Counted from the first letter of the stretch, positions 1-7,600 are shown. The stretch is 11,451 nt of DNA from Bacteroidetes bacterium UBA7692 (GCA_002482725.1 DLGO01000163.1:1-11451), one strand, 5' to 3'. A program made the numbers and translations. Notes: generated by a model from the letters alone, not told the origin.

Positions 1-201
1 CAACCACCGCCATTTTTTAACAATTGTGTAGGTGCTGAAGAAGCCGACAGAAATACCATCAAAATTGGTTGACACTAAATGACATTCAAAAAAGTTTTAA
101 TGTCATTTTTAGAATTGAAGTAAATAATTGATTATCAGTACAAAAATGGTACGACAGGTTAGAAAAATGACACTAAACGGGTGAAATAAAAGTTGGTGTC
201 A
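1..201 (+). repeat. Left arm of a 201-bp imperfect inverted repeat
   Basis: This stretch matches the reverse complement of 11076-11276 base for base without a gap (position x pairs with 11277 minus x). By hand count, positions 1-64 are identical, 12 of the first 183 positions differ, and five more differ at 187-192 before a final identical stretch at 193-201. It may extend left of the window. Inside it are TGACACTAAA at 70-79 and again at 168-177, and a perfect 9-bp hairpin (78-86 with 99-107, AATGACATT/AATGTCATT). No open reading frame of note lies in it. It is probably a dispersed intergenic repeat family. Terminal repeats of a transposon are less likely because the enclosed genes are housekeeping genes and no transposase is present. 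Confidence 0.9.
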
Positions 202-481
202 CGGTTGGTGTAAGGTTTGCAGCTTTTACCCAAAAAGCGTACGGCGGGTTCACCCAATTTGGTGTTGTAATAGTTTGGCAATGATGTGCTTATAGCGATT
301 TAACTGATAAGAGGGAAAGGACAAAAATGTGATCACGGATTATTCAGATTGCCCTGAAAGACACGGATTGGGAATAGCCCTTATGGTAAATTGTATTGAA
401 AAGGAAAACAGAGAGCGGAGAGATGGAAAGAAAATTATTGCAATTTCGCAACGGAAAAGAAAATGACAGAAAGAGGAAGCG
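202..481. other. Gene-free stretch before the pterin synthase gene
   Basis: About 280 bp with no credible coding region on either strand. TTGGTGT occurs at 194-200, 205-211 and 259-265. The last 80 bases are strongly purine-rich on the + strand (runs such as GAGAGCGGAGAGATGGAAAG) and end in GAGGAAGCG directly before the ATG at 482, which may act as a weak ribosome binding site. I found no perfect TAnnTTTG -7 box; the nearest is TAAGGTTTG at 211-219, which has one extra base. The promoter of the downstream gene is therefore not placed. Confidence 0.6.
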
Positions 482-889
482 ATGAAAGTAGCGGTATATA
501 GAAAGGCGCAGTTTAACTCGGCGCACAGGTTGTTCCGGAAGGACTGGAGCTTTGAGAAGAACAATGAGGTATTCGGGCTGTGCAACAACCCTAACTGGCA
601 CGGGCACAACTATAAGCTGGAGGTAAAGGTAGTGGGCGAAATAGACCCGGAGACGGGCTATGTAATAGACCTGAAGATACTGAACGATATAATACAGGAT
701 GAGATATTAGAGCGATTTGACCACAAGAACCTGAACATGGATACGGTAGAGTTTAAAGACCTGAACCCCACCGGTGAAAATATAGTAGTGGTGGTATACA
801 ATATAATAAGGACTAAGCTGGATGCGCGGTATGAGCTTTCGGTAAAGCTGTGGGAAACGGATAGGAATTTCTTTGAATACCCTGCATAA
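482..889 (+). CDS. 6-pyruvoyl-tetrahydropterin synthase / QueD family protein (PTPS-II-like motif)
   Basis: This 135-residue protein has the full length of the COG0720 family, which converts 7,8-dihydroneopterin triphosphate either to 6-pyruvoyl-tetrahydropterin (tetrahydrobiopterin route) or to 6-carboxy-tetrahydropterin (QueD, queuosine route). Visible are the zinc histidines H15 (FNSAH), H40 and H42 (HGHNY), the catalytic Cys C34, the Asp-His pair D80-H81 in DHKNL, the TGEN motif at 97-100 and the pterin-binding Glu E125 in WETDRN. The spacing C-N-N-P-N-W-H-G-H is C-X5-HGH, as in animal PTPS, rather than the shorter C-X3-HGH expected for bacterial QueD, so the symbol is left open. It is probably cytosolic. 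Transcription is rightward, 119 bp ahead of the first Skp-like gene, so co-transcription is uncertain. No other queuosine or biopterin gene is in the window. All nine Ile codons are ATA. The family is sure; the exact reaction is not. Confidence 0.93.
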   Translation: MKVAVYRKAQFNSAHRLFRKDWSFEKNNEVFGLCNNPNWHGHNYKLEVKVVGEIDPETGYVIDLKILNDIIQDEILERFDHKNLNMDTVEFKDLNPTGENIVVVVYNIIRTKLDARYELSVKLWETDRNFFEYPA

Positions 890-1008
890 AACAGCGAATT
901 GGTGAGATTAACCCTATATTCCTTTTAACATTTCATAAAAAGTTTAAAACTTCGCCCTAAAGATTAATCTTTGAGGCATTACCACAATCAATAGCTAAAA
1001 CAAATAAT

Positions 1009-1533
1009 ATGAAAAAGATACTAGCACTGGCAGCCATATTACTATCGCTGAACTTTAGTTCGCAGGCACAGAAATACTGTTTTGTAGACATGGATTATAT
1101 ACTGGCAAAAGTACCTGCCTACAAAGATGCCCAGACCGAACTGGACAAAGTAGCTGACGTATGGCAAAAAGATGTAGAGGCCAAAATGAAGCAGGTGGAT
1201 GATGCCTACAAGCAGTTTCAGGCAGAGCAGGTACTGATGACTGACCAAATGAAGGCGCAGAAAATAAAAGAAATAGAACAGAAAGAAAGGGACGTAAAAG
1301 AGTTCCAAAAAACTAAATTCGGCCCGGGTGGTGATTTGTTTAAAAAGCGCCAGGAGCTGGTAAAACCTACCCAGGACAAGATATACGACGAAATGAAAAA
1401 GTATGCTGAAGCAAAAGGATACGACATCATATTTGACAAATCGAGCGGCCCTATGATGCTGTACGCAAGTGAGCGATTGAACAAAAGCGATGATATATTA
1501 TCTGCTTTGGGCATTTCGAAAACAACCAAATAA
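1009..1533 (+). CDS. Skp/OmpH-family periplasmic chaperone, first copy
   Basis: The 174-residue protein begins with a clear signal peptide (KK, then a hydrophobic core, then SSQAQ, with likely cleavage near residue 20), so it is exported to the periplasm. Residues about 35-135 are charged, Lys/Glu/Gln-rich and helical, matching the coiled-coil tentacles of Skp. The C-terminal part (KYAEAKGYDIIFDKSSG, 131-147) is the usual OmpH signature returning to the beta body. Skp trimers hold unfolded outer-membrane proteins on the way to the BAM complex. A second, diverged copy follows 92 bp downstream and murI after that, an arrangement common in Bacteroidota. The leader is AT-rich, with a near-match to a -7 box (TAATCTTTG, 965-973, one base too long). 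The start is set by the signal peptide. Confidence 0.93.
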   Translation: MKKILALAAILLSLNFSSQAQKYCFVDMDYILAKVPAYKDAQTELDKVADVWQKDVEAKMKQVDDAYKQFQAEQVLMTDQMKAQKIKEIEQKERDVKEFQKTKFGPGGDLFKKRQELVKPTQDKIYDEMKKYAEAKGYDIIFDKSSGPMMLYASERLNKSDDILSALGISKTTK

Positions 1534-1625
1534 CCCTTAATTAAAGCAAAGACTTAGGGCTGAAAGGCATTTTTTGCCCCAGCTTGTTATATTTACATCT
1601 TCAATAATCAAAACACAAACTAGAA

Positions 1626-2192
1626 ATGAGAAAGTTATTAGTAATGTTTGCGACAGCGTTTGTATTTTTTACAGCCAATGCACAGCAAAAAATTGGCCAC
1701 GTAAACTCTGCAGAAGTGTTGCAGGCAATGCCTGAGTTCAAACAAATGCAGGATGCATTGGAAAAGAAGAAAGGCGAATACACCAAAGTGCTGGAAGCTA
1801 TGTACAAAGAGTACGAAACCAAAACACGCGACATCCAGGACAATGGTAAAAGCATGATGGAATCGATACTAGAAGTGAAATATAAAGAAGTACAGGATCT
1901 GCAACAGCGCATACAAGACTTTGAAGGAAAAGTACAAGCTGAACTGGAGAAATACCAAGGCGACCTGATGAGGCCTATCAACGATAAATATATCAAAGGC
2001 TTGCAGGCAGTAGCTAAAGAAGGCGGATATACTTATATCCTGGATATAGCTGCAGGTTCGGTTCCTTACTTCCCTGAAAACGAGTTTGACGTGACAGCAA
2101 CTTTGAAAACCAAAATAGGCGCTACCATAGTACCTAAACCGGCAGGCGCTCCAGGAACTACAGCACCTAAACCAGCTACAGCACCTAAATAG
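1626..2192 (+). CDS. Skp/OmpH-family periplasmic chaperone, second copy
   Basis: A 188-residue paralogue of the preceding gene. It has a signal peptide (RKLLVMFATAFVFFTANAQ, cleavage near residue 19-20), then the Skp opening strand (KIGHVNSAEVLQAMPEF), a long charged helical region (about 38-130) and the closing segment GGYTYILDIAAGSVPYF (133-149). Unlike the first copy it ends in a Pro/Ala/Thr/Lys-rich low-complexity tail (about 170-188, with APKPAT repeats), probably unstructured. It is likely to chaperone outer-membrane proteins in the periplasm, perhaps in a mixed trimer with the first copy (inference). murI starts 27 bp downstream, so the two are probably co-transcribed. TATATTTA at 1588-1595 is a 7/8 match to the -7 box but lacks a well-placed upstream element. 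Confidence 0.93.
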   Translation: MRKLLVMFATAFVFFTANAQQKIGHVNSAEVLQAMPEFKQMQDALEKKKGEYTKVLEAMYKEYETKTRDIQDNGKSMMESILEVKYKEVQDLQQRIQDFEGKVQAELEKYQGDLMRPINDKYIKGLQAVAKEGGYTYILDIAAGSVPYFPENEFDVTATLKTKIGATIVPKPAGAPGTTAPKPATAPK

Positions 2193-2219
2193 TTTTAGCA
2201 AACCTCGGAAACGGGTTTT

Positions 2220-3038
2220 ATGAAATTGAATAAACATCAACCTATAGGAATCTTTGATTCGGGCATTGGCGGCTTAACAGTCGCCAATGCTGTTTCTAAG
2301 CTATTGCCCAATGAGCAGCTTATCTACTTTGGCGATACAGCCCACCTGCCTTATGGCGAGAAATCGCCCAGGGCAATAAAGCAATATGCCTATATGATAG
2401 CGGATTTTCTGCTGGAGCACAGATGCAAAGCCATAGTGATAGCCTGCAATACAGCCTCGGCCATAGCGTATTCGTTTTTGAAAGAACTGTATAAGGAAGA
2501 TGTGATCGTATTCAGCGTAATAGACCCTGTGATACATGGGGTGATACAGGACGATACCATAAAAAAAGTAGGCATAATAGGTACGCAAGCCACCATAAAA
2601 TCCAATGTGTACGAAAACAGATTTAAGGAGCTGAAGCCTGAGCTGGAAGTAATATCGCTGGCTACCCCCCTACTAGCACCTATGATTGAGGCGGGTTTCT
2701 ATAACAACAGCACTTCGGAAACCATTTTGCGGTCGTACCTGGAGCATGATAACTTTAGTGATATAGACGCGCTGATACTGGCGTGCACCCACTACCCGCT
2801 GATAAAAGATGACATCAGGAAAATAATAAAGGCCGAGGTGAAGATCATTGACAATATTGATTTTTCGGCCAGGGAAATAGAGCTGGAGCTAAAACGGTAT
2901 TACCTGCTTAGCGACAAGAAGGCCGGTGAAAACAGGTTTTATGTAAGTGACTATACAGAAAGCTTTGAGCGCACGACCAAGATATTTTACAAAGAGCAGA
3001 TACACCTGGAGCTGGCCAATATCTGGAAGAATACATAA
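2220..3038 (+). CDS. murI: Glutamate racemase MurI
   Basis: This 272-residue cytosolic enzyme interconverts L- and D-glutamate to supply D-Glu for peptidoglycan. All family marks are present: FDSGIGG (12-18) with the acidic residue D13, FGDTAHLPYG (37-46), the first catalytic cysteine C76 in ACNTAS, and the second, C189, in ACTHYP with H191 beside it. Length and both ends fit the family, so it looks intact. It starts 27 bp after the second Skp-like gene and ends 32 bp before the galT-like gene, consistent with one transcript. It is normally essential unless another D-Glu source exists. Confidence 0.97.
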   Translation: MKLNKHQPIGIFDSGIGGLTVANAVSKLLPNEQLIYFGDTAHLPYGEKSPRAIKQYAYMIADFLLEHRCKAIVIACNTASAIAYSFLKELYKEDVIVFSVIDPVIHGVIQDDTIKKVGIIGTQATIKSNVYENRFKELKPELEVISLATPLLAPMIEAGFYNNSTSETILRSYLEHDNFSDIDALILACTHYPLIKDDIRKIIKAEVKIIDNIDFSAREIELELKRYYLLSDKKAGENRFYVSDYTESFERTTKIFYKEQIHLELANIWKNT

Positions 3039-3070
3039 CCCCTAAAACCCAAAACCAACCAAATACAGAT

Positions 3071-4042
3071 ATGCCGGAACTGCGATGGAACCCCTTGCTG
3101 AATACCTGGACGATGGTAGCCACCAACAGGCAGGCAAGACCACACCTGCCCAAGGACTGGAATCCCTTTGCCCCGGGGCAGGGCAAGATACCCGCAAGCT
3201 ATGATGTGCTGGCATACGACAATGATTTTCCGGTGCTGGAAATACTAAATGAACCCGTGCCGAGAGTAAGCAGCGATGAGGCTCACCCTATATTCAAATC
3301 GGCACCTGCTTATGGCAAGTGCGAGGTGATACTATACGCAAGCGACCCAGGCAAAGAGCTATACGACCTGGAAGACAGCCATGTGCTGAAGCTGGTAGAG
3401 CTATGGACAGAGCGGTACCGTGAGCTGAGTAAAGACGAGCGGATAAAGTACATTTTTGAGTTTGAGAACCGGGGCGAAGAAGTAGGCGTAACGATACACC
3501 ACCCACACGGGCAGTTGTATGCCTACAGCTGGATACCTGCCAAGATAGAAGCTGAACTAAGCAACTGCAAGCAGTACTTTGAAAAGAATGGCAGCAACCT
3601 TTTCGGCGACCTGAACAAGGCAGAGATAGCACATGAGGGGAGAGTAATACTGGAGGGCAAAAACTTCGTAGCCTATATCCCCTACTTTACCGATTACCCT
3701 TTTGGGGTATTTGTAGTGAGCAAGAACCTGAAGCAGAATTTTACTGAAATGAATGCAGAGGAAAAGCTGGAACTGGCCACTACCCTAAAGCAGCTAACAA
3801 GAGCCTTTGACAGGCTGTATGACCGTAAGTTCCCATACATGATGTGCATACACCAAAGCCCTGTAAATTCGGCTGAACACGCTGACACGAGCGACTATTA
3901 TGCTTTTCACATAGAATTCTATCCGCCATTGAGAGCAAAGGATAAAGTAAAATACTACGCAGGCAGTGAAATGGGCGCAGGAGCTGCGGCCAATCCGCTG
4001 GATGTAGATGAGTGTGCAGCCCTACTGCGGAGCAAGCTTTGA
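3071..4042 (+). CDS. galT: GalT-like nucleotidylyltransferase (galactose-1-phosphate uridylyltransferase family)
   Basis: The 323-residue protein belongs to the GalT branch of the HIT superfamily. GalT transfers UMP between UDP-glucose and galactose-1-phosphate in the Leloir pathway. The N-terminus ELRWNPLLNTWTMVATNR is the typical GalT opening. The active site HHPHGQ is at 143-148, with H146 the expected nucleophile, and HIEFYPPLR near the C-terminus is the usual ligand-binding segment. The position where many bacterial GalTs have a CPFC zinc motif reads NPFA (31-34), so the two structural zinc cysteines are missing. No galK, galE or galM is nearby, so the physiological sugar-1-phosphate is not proven. 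It is the last gene of the rightward block and ends 3 bp before the end of the opposing exported EEP gene, with no visible terminator between. Ile codons are 12 ATA of 14. Confidence 0.9.
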   Translation: MPELRWNPLLNTWTMVATNRQARPHLPKDWNPFAPGQGKIPASYDVLAYDNDFPVLEILNEPVPRVSSDEAHPIFKSAPAYGKCEVILYASDPGKELYDLEDSHVLKLVELWTERYRELSKDERIKYIFEFENRGEEVGVTIHHPHGQLYAYSWIPAKIEAELSNCKQYFEKNGSNLFGDLNKAEIAHEGRVILEGKNFVAYIPYFTDYPFGVFVVSKNLKQNFTEMNAEEKLELATTLKQLTRAFDRLYDRKFPYMMCIHQSPVNSAEHADTSDYYAFHIEFYPPLRAKDKVKYYAGSEMGAGAAANPLDVDECAALLRSKL

Positions 4043-4045
4043 GGC

Positions 4046-5068
4046 TTATTTGAACTGGAGGTCCATGTATATAGGCAGGTGGTCGCTATATCCACCTATA
4101 TATTTTGGCCCGGCATAAGTCCTGTTAGGAGCCAAACCATATTTATCGGTTTTGTAGAGCATCCAGTCGCGGCTGAATATGTGGGCAGAGTTATCTTTGA
4201 GGCACACGGTGCAACCCTTACTAACCATAGCCTGAGAGGTGATAAACTGGTCGAGAATATCCATCTGGCCCTGGTGGTTGTAGGTGAAATTGCCGGGGGT
4301 ATTGTCCAGTTTGCTCATGGCATTGTAGAGCTGGCCGGGCTTCAATTTTGCAGTAGTGCTTTTGGCAGCAAGGGAGTCTGCAACGCTGGCATCGTGTGGA
4401 GTATCGTTGAAGTCGCCCATGATAACAATATTGGCCTTGGGGTCTTTCTTTGTTATCTCAAGAGCCTTGCGGCGCAGCATGGCAGCGGAGTATAGCCTGC
4501 GTGGCAGGCTTTCGCCGGCGGCAGTTCTGCGGCTGCTGGCATGGGTAACGAGGACGTGGATTTCGCGATTGTCCACTATGCCTTTAACGTATAGTATGTC
4601 GCGGGTTTTGTAAGCAGTATCGAAAGGGAAGGTAACATTGATGGCCTCCGAAGATATCAGCTTAAAGAGCTTGGAGTTGTACATCAGTGCTACGTCTATG
4701 CCCCTTTGGTCGGGAGAGTCGTACTCTATCACCTCCAGGTTATAGTCTTTCAGGTTGGTAGTAGCAATCCAATCCTGGAGCACCTCTTTCTTCTCTATTT
4801 CGCTAACCCCGAAAAACAGAGGCTGAACAGAGTCGCAGATGGCAGTAACCACTTTGGCCATATTGGCCTTTTTGGTTTCGTATCGTTCTTTGGTCCATTT
4901 GCTTTTGCCGGCAGGGGTAAAGTCATCGTCATTCACCAGGCTATCGTCTACCAGGTCGTAGAAGTTCTCGAGGTTGTAGAACAATACCCTGTAGGTTTTA
5001 GGAGCGGTTTGCGCGGATGCATGCAGGATGAACAGCGATAGTATTGCAAGAGATATTGACCTTTTCAA
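4046..5068 (-). CDS. Exported endonuclease/exonuclease/phosphatase (EEP) family protein
   Basis: This 340-residue protein carries a signal peptide (MKRSISLAILSLFILHASAQ, cleavage near 19-20) and then one EEP domain. The metal and phosphate-site residues can be followed: N32 in FYNLENF, E90 in GVSEIE, D125 in RGIDVALMY, H176 in LVTHASSR, D219 and N221 in MGDFND, and S328-D329-H330-L in the final SDHLP. The catalytic set looks complete. Export makes a periplasmic or outer-membrane nuclease, or a phosphodiesterase on lipid or sugar phosphates, more likely than DNA repair. The substrate cannot be read from the sequence. It lies 37 bp downstream of the RmlD-like gene on the same strand and is probably co-transcribed with it. 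Its end abuts the convergent galT-like gene. Confidence 0.88.
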   Translation of the reverse strand: MKRSISLAILSLFILHASAQTAPKTYRVLFYNLENFYDLVDDSLVNDDDFTPAGKSKWTKERYETKKANMAKVVTAICDSVQPLFFGVSEIEKKEVLQDWIATTNLKDYNLEVIEYDSPDQRGIDVALMYNSKLFKLISSEAINVTFPFDTAYKTRDILYVKGIVDNREIHVLVTHASSRRTAAGESLPRRLYSAAMLRRKALEITKKDPKANIVIMGDFNDTPHDASVADSLAAKSTTAKLKPGQLYNAMSKLDNTPGNFTYNHQGQMDILDQFITSQAMVSKGCTVCLKDNSAHIFSRDWMLYKTDKYGLAPNRTYAGPKYIGGYSDHLPIYMDLQFK

Positions 5069-5105
5069 TGCTTGTATATTTTTGATGGTAAACTAACGGC
5101 ACTTA

Positions 5106-5990
5106 CTACAAATCCCGTTCCAAGTCCAATTGTAGTAATTCTTCGCGAACTAAGAGCGGTTTGTAGCCATAAGAAAATGCCAAATTACTGTTAAGAGACA
5201 CATCGGCTGGTCGAGGTGCTGCCATAAGGAGGTCTGCCTGGCGGCATTTTTTTAGGCGTTGGGAGTCGAGGCCAAACACCTCGGAGATTATCATACCGAG
5301 CTCGTAGCGGGAAAGCCTTTCGGGGCCTGCAAGATGTATGATGCCGATTGCCACAGGTAGTAAGGCGAGCATACCTGCTGCAACACTTGCGGCACCGCAG
5401 ACGCTGCGGTACTCATCGGTAAAGAGGTTGATGTCTTTGCCTTGCTCGTATTGGGCCAGAAAGCCCCGCAGGTAGTTACCTTCAGAAGCCCATGGTGCGC
5501 CGACCATTAACGGGAGGCGGAAGATGATGGCTTTGGGATTGAACCTGAGGCAAAGGGCTTCGGCCTCCAGCTTTTGGCGGCCGTATTTGTTAAGCGGCTT
5601 TGCTTCATTTTGCTCCGTATAGTTGCCTTGCTTGCCGTCGAATACCAGGTCGGTAGATGCCAACCCGAAATGTACGCCATACTTAGCACTGAGCTTAGCA
5701 AGGTTTATACTGGCCTCTACATTTACTTTCCATGTTTCCCATGGCCGCAACTCGCAGCTGTTGGCATTGGAAATAGCTGCAAGGTGCAAGACAGCATCCG
5801 GTTGTACCTGGTTGAAAAGTTGCTCCAGTGCAGCATAGTCGGAAAGGTTAAGGTGATGGCAAGTTACCTCTTTATCGGCCATTTGGTTGTGGTGTACAAT
5901 GGCGTGTACCTCCCACTCCTTCACAGCAAGAGGCAAGAGGTGATAACCCAAAAAACCACTTGCACCTGTAATAAGCAACTTCCTCTTCAC
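5106..5990 (-). CDS. RmlD-like extended short-chain dehydrogenase/reductase (dTDP-4-dehydrorhamnose reductase family), GTG start
   Basis: This 294-residue NAD(P)-dependent protein has the Rossmann motif TGASGFLG at 8-15, a conserved HLAAISN at 69-75, S112-T113 in ASTDLVFDG, and the catalytic pair Y136-x3-K140 in NKYGRQK, so the reductase site looks intact. The C-terminal half fits the RmlD substrate-binding fold. The start is GTG (5990-5988): a TAA lies two codons upstream in frame, and the next Met is residue 37, beyond the Rossmann motif. No rmlA, rmlB or rmlC is nearby, so a role in dTDP-rhamnose synthesis is unsupported. It follows metK on the same strand across a terminator; the eukaryotic MAT regulatory subunit MAT2B belongs to the same SDR branch, a parallel and not evidence. 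It may also act in another sugar-nucleotide pathway. The EEP gene follows after 37 bp. Confidence 0.85.
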   Translation of the reverse strand: MKRKLLITGASGFLGYHLLPLAVKEWEVHAIVHHNQMADKEVTCHHLNLSDYAALEQLFNQVQPDAVLHLAAISNANSCELRPWETWKVNVEASINLAKLSAKYGVHFGLASTDLVFDGKQGNYTEQNEAKPLNKYGRQKLEAEALCLRFNPKAIIFRLPLMVGAPWASEGNYLRGFLAQYEQGKDINLFTDEYRSVCGAASVAAGMLALLPVAIGIIHLAGPERLSRYELGMIISEVFGLDSQRLKKCRQADLLMAAPRPADVSLNSNLAFSYGYKPLLVREELLQLDLERDL

Positions 5991-6011
5991 CTGTTATTAT
6001 TATGCTCTTTA

Positions 6012-6044
6012 AAATAAAAGAAGGCCGCTTTGCGGGCGACCTTC
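6012..6044 (-). terminator. Rho-independent terminator of metK
   Basis: Read on the minus strand, GAAGGTCGC and GCGGCCTTC (6044-6036 and 6028-6020) form a 9-bp stem with one G-T pair, closed by a 7-base loop and followed by a T-rich tract (6019-6012). It begins 25 bases after the metK stop and lies before the RmlD-like gene, so most metK transcripts probably end here. Confidence 0.8.
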
Positions 6045-6068
6045 CTTTGGTATATTATGCTGAAAGTA

Positions 6069-7331
6069 TTACTTCAGTTTGAATGCTTTTTTTACGGCAT
6101 CCAGGCTATTCAATTCTTCCCAAGGGAACAATTTAACCTTTACTTTCTTTTCGTTCTTTTTGCCTTTGTTAAATACCTTCTCTACCACTTTGGTTTCGCG
6201 GCCCATGTGTCCGTAGGCAGCTGTTTCCAAATATATAGGTGTGCGCAGGTTGAAGCGCTGCTCTATAAAGTAAGGGCGCAGGTCGAACTCGCTCATACCT
6301 GCAATTACATTGGCTACCTGTCCGTCGGTCAGCTTCACTTTAGAAGTGCCATAGGTATTTACAAACAAGCCAACCGGCTTGGCAACTCCGATAGCGTAAG
6401 CTACCTGAACCAACACCTCATCGCAAACGCCCGCAGCTACCAGGTGCTTGGCTATGTGCCTTGTGGCATAAGCCGCTGAGCGGTCTACTTTACTTGGGTC
6501 TTTGCCGCTGAATGCACCACCTCCGTGAGCACCCTTGCCACCATAGGTGTCTACAATTATTTTTCTTCCGGTAAGACCTGTATCGCCGTGCGGACCGCCG
6601 ATTACGAACTTGCCTGTCGGATTTACGTGGTACTTGATTTTATCGTTGAACAACGCCTGAACACGCTTAGGCAATTTCTTTAAGATACGTGGTATCAAAA
6701 CATTTACCACATCATCTTTTATCTGCTTTAACATTACTGCATCTTTGGCAAAGTCATCGTGCTGTGTAGAGATAACGATGGTATCGATACGCTGTGGTTT
6801 ATTATCATCGCTGTACTCTATGGTTACCTGGCTTTTTGCATCAGGACGCAGGTACTTCATCACCTTGCCTTCTTTTCGTATAGCAGCCAATTCCCTCAGC
6901 AACGTATGCGCCAGTTCAAGTGGCAATGGCATGTAGTTATCCGTTTCGCGGCTTGCGTAGCCAAACATCATACCTTGGTCACCAGCACCCTGGTCCTCAG
7001 GTTTTTTGCGCTCTACGCCCTGATTGATATCCGCACTCTGCTCATGTATACCAGAAAGGATACCACAAGAGTTAGCCTCGAACATATATTCGGATTTGGT
7101 GTAGCCTATCTGGCGTATTACATCCCTGGTTATAGTTTGCACATCCAGATATGCTTCTGATTTTACCTCACCCGCCAATACTACCTGACCGGTTGTTACC
7201 AGTGTTTCACAGGCTACTTTGCTTTGCGGGTCGTATGCTAAGAAATTATCAATTAGTGCGTCTGATATTTGATCTGCTACTTTATCCGGGTGCCCTTCGC
7301 TAACAGATTCCGATGTAAATAAATAAGGCAT
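6069..7331 (-). CDS. metK: S-adenosylmethionine synthase (methionine adenosyltransferase)
   Basis: The 420-residue enzyme makes S-adenosylmethionine from methionine and ATP in the cytosol. It shows the N-terminal FTSESVSEGHPDK (5-17, with H14), the ATP-binding GAGDQGMMFGYA (115-126), the substrate-loop motif GGPHGDTGLTGRK (245-257) and the phosphate-loop motif GGGAFSGKDPSKVDRS (270-285). It is longer than the roughly 384-residue E. coli enzyme. The extra length includes a Lys-rich insertion near the C-terminus (FNKGKKNEKKVKVKLF), of a kind I associate with Bacteroidota MetK. The start ATG (7331-7329) is fixed by the standard N-terminus. A possible -7 box lies about 90 bp upstream, and a terminator follows. 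I recognised no SAM riboswitch in the 269-bp upstream region. It is intact and almost certainly essential. Confidence 0.98.
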   Translation of the reverse strand: MPYLFTSESVSEGHPDKVADQISDALIDNFLAYDPQSKVACETLVTTGQVVLAGEVKSEAYLDVQTITRDVIRQIGYTKSEYMFEANSCGILSGIHEQSADINQGVERKKPEDQGAGDQGMMFGYASRETDNYMPLPLELAHTLLRELAAIRKEGKVMKYLRPDAKSQVTIEYSDDNKPQRIDTIVISTQHDDFAKDAVMLKQIKDDVVNVLIPRILKKLPKRVQALFNDKIKYHVNPTGKFVIGGPHGDTGLTGRKIIVDTYGGKGAHGGGAFSGKDPSKVDRSAAYATRHIAKHLVAAGVCDEVLVQVAYAIGVAKPVGLFVNTYGTSKVKLTDGQVANVIAGMSEFDLRPYFIEQRFNLRTPIYLETAAYGHMGRETKVVEKVFNKGKKNEKKVKVKLFPWEELNSLDAVKKAFKLK

Positions 7332-7417
7332 TTAGCTTCTGTTTTTTTGATACTTAAATAAGAAGAGGCGAATATAACCAAATACCCATTTCGCCATATT
7401 ATAAGTTTAAAAAGCAT

Positions 7418-7425
7418 CAAATTTA
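7418..7425 (-). promoter_or_regulatory. Possible metK -7 box (TAAATTTG)
   Basis: On the minus strand 7425-7418 reads TAAATTTG, an exact match to the Bacteroidota TAnnTTTG -7 consensus, and would give a leader of about 80 nt. There is no clear TTTG at the expected -33 distance (only TTTAG in that region) and the area is AT-rich, so a chance match is possible. Confidence 0.4.
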
Positions 7426-7555
7426 AATTCTGGCTTCTTAAAACTCCACTAAACCAGCACTTTGGGTTTTATGAAAAAATTTTGCCTACACATAAAAAGA
7501 TGTTAAAGCAAATCGTATTATTGTAACAATCAATCACAACGCCCGAAAAAGGCAT

Positions 7556-7563
7556 TATGTTTG
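7556..7563 (+). promoter_or_regulatory. Probable -7 box of the DUF1573 gene (TATGTTTG)
   Basis: TATGTTTG matches TAnnTTTG exactly and lies 37 bp before the ATG at 7601, giving a leader of about 30 nt. No good -33 TTTG is seen. A small perfect palindrome (ATTGT-A-ACAAT, 7520-7530) lies about 25 bp upstream and could be an operator, though it is short enough to be chance. Confidence 0.55.
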
Positions 7564-7600
7564 TTACACTAAAGTTTTTTAAATCAAAATTATTAACCAA

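Noticed and set aside
7332..7600. SAM riboswitch ahead of metK
   Set aside because: I looked on the minus strand for a long multi-stem leader with a terminator before the metK ATG and found only AT-rich sequence. A covariance-model search would settle it.
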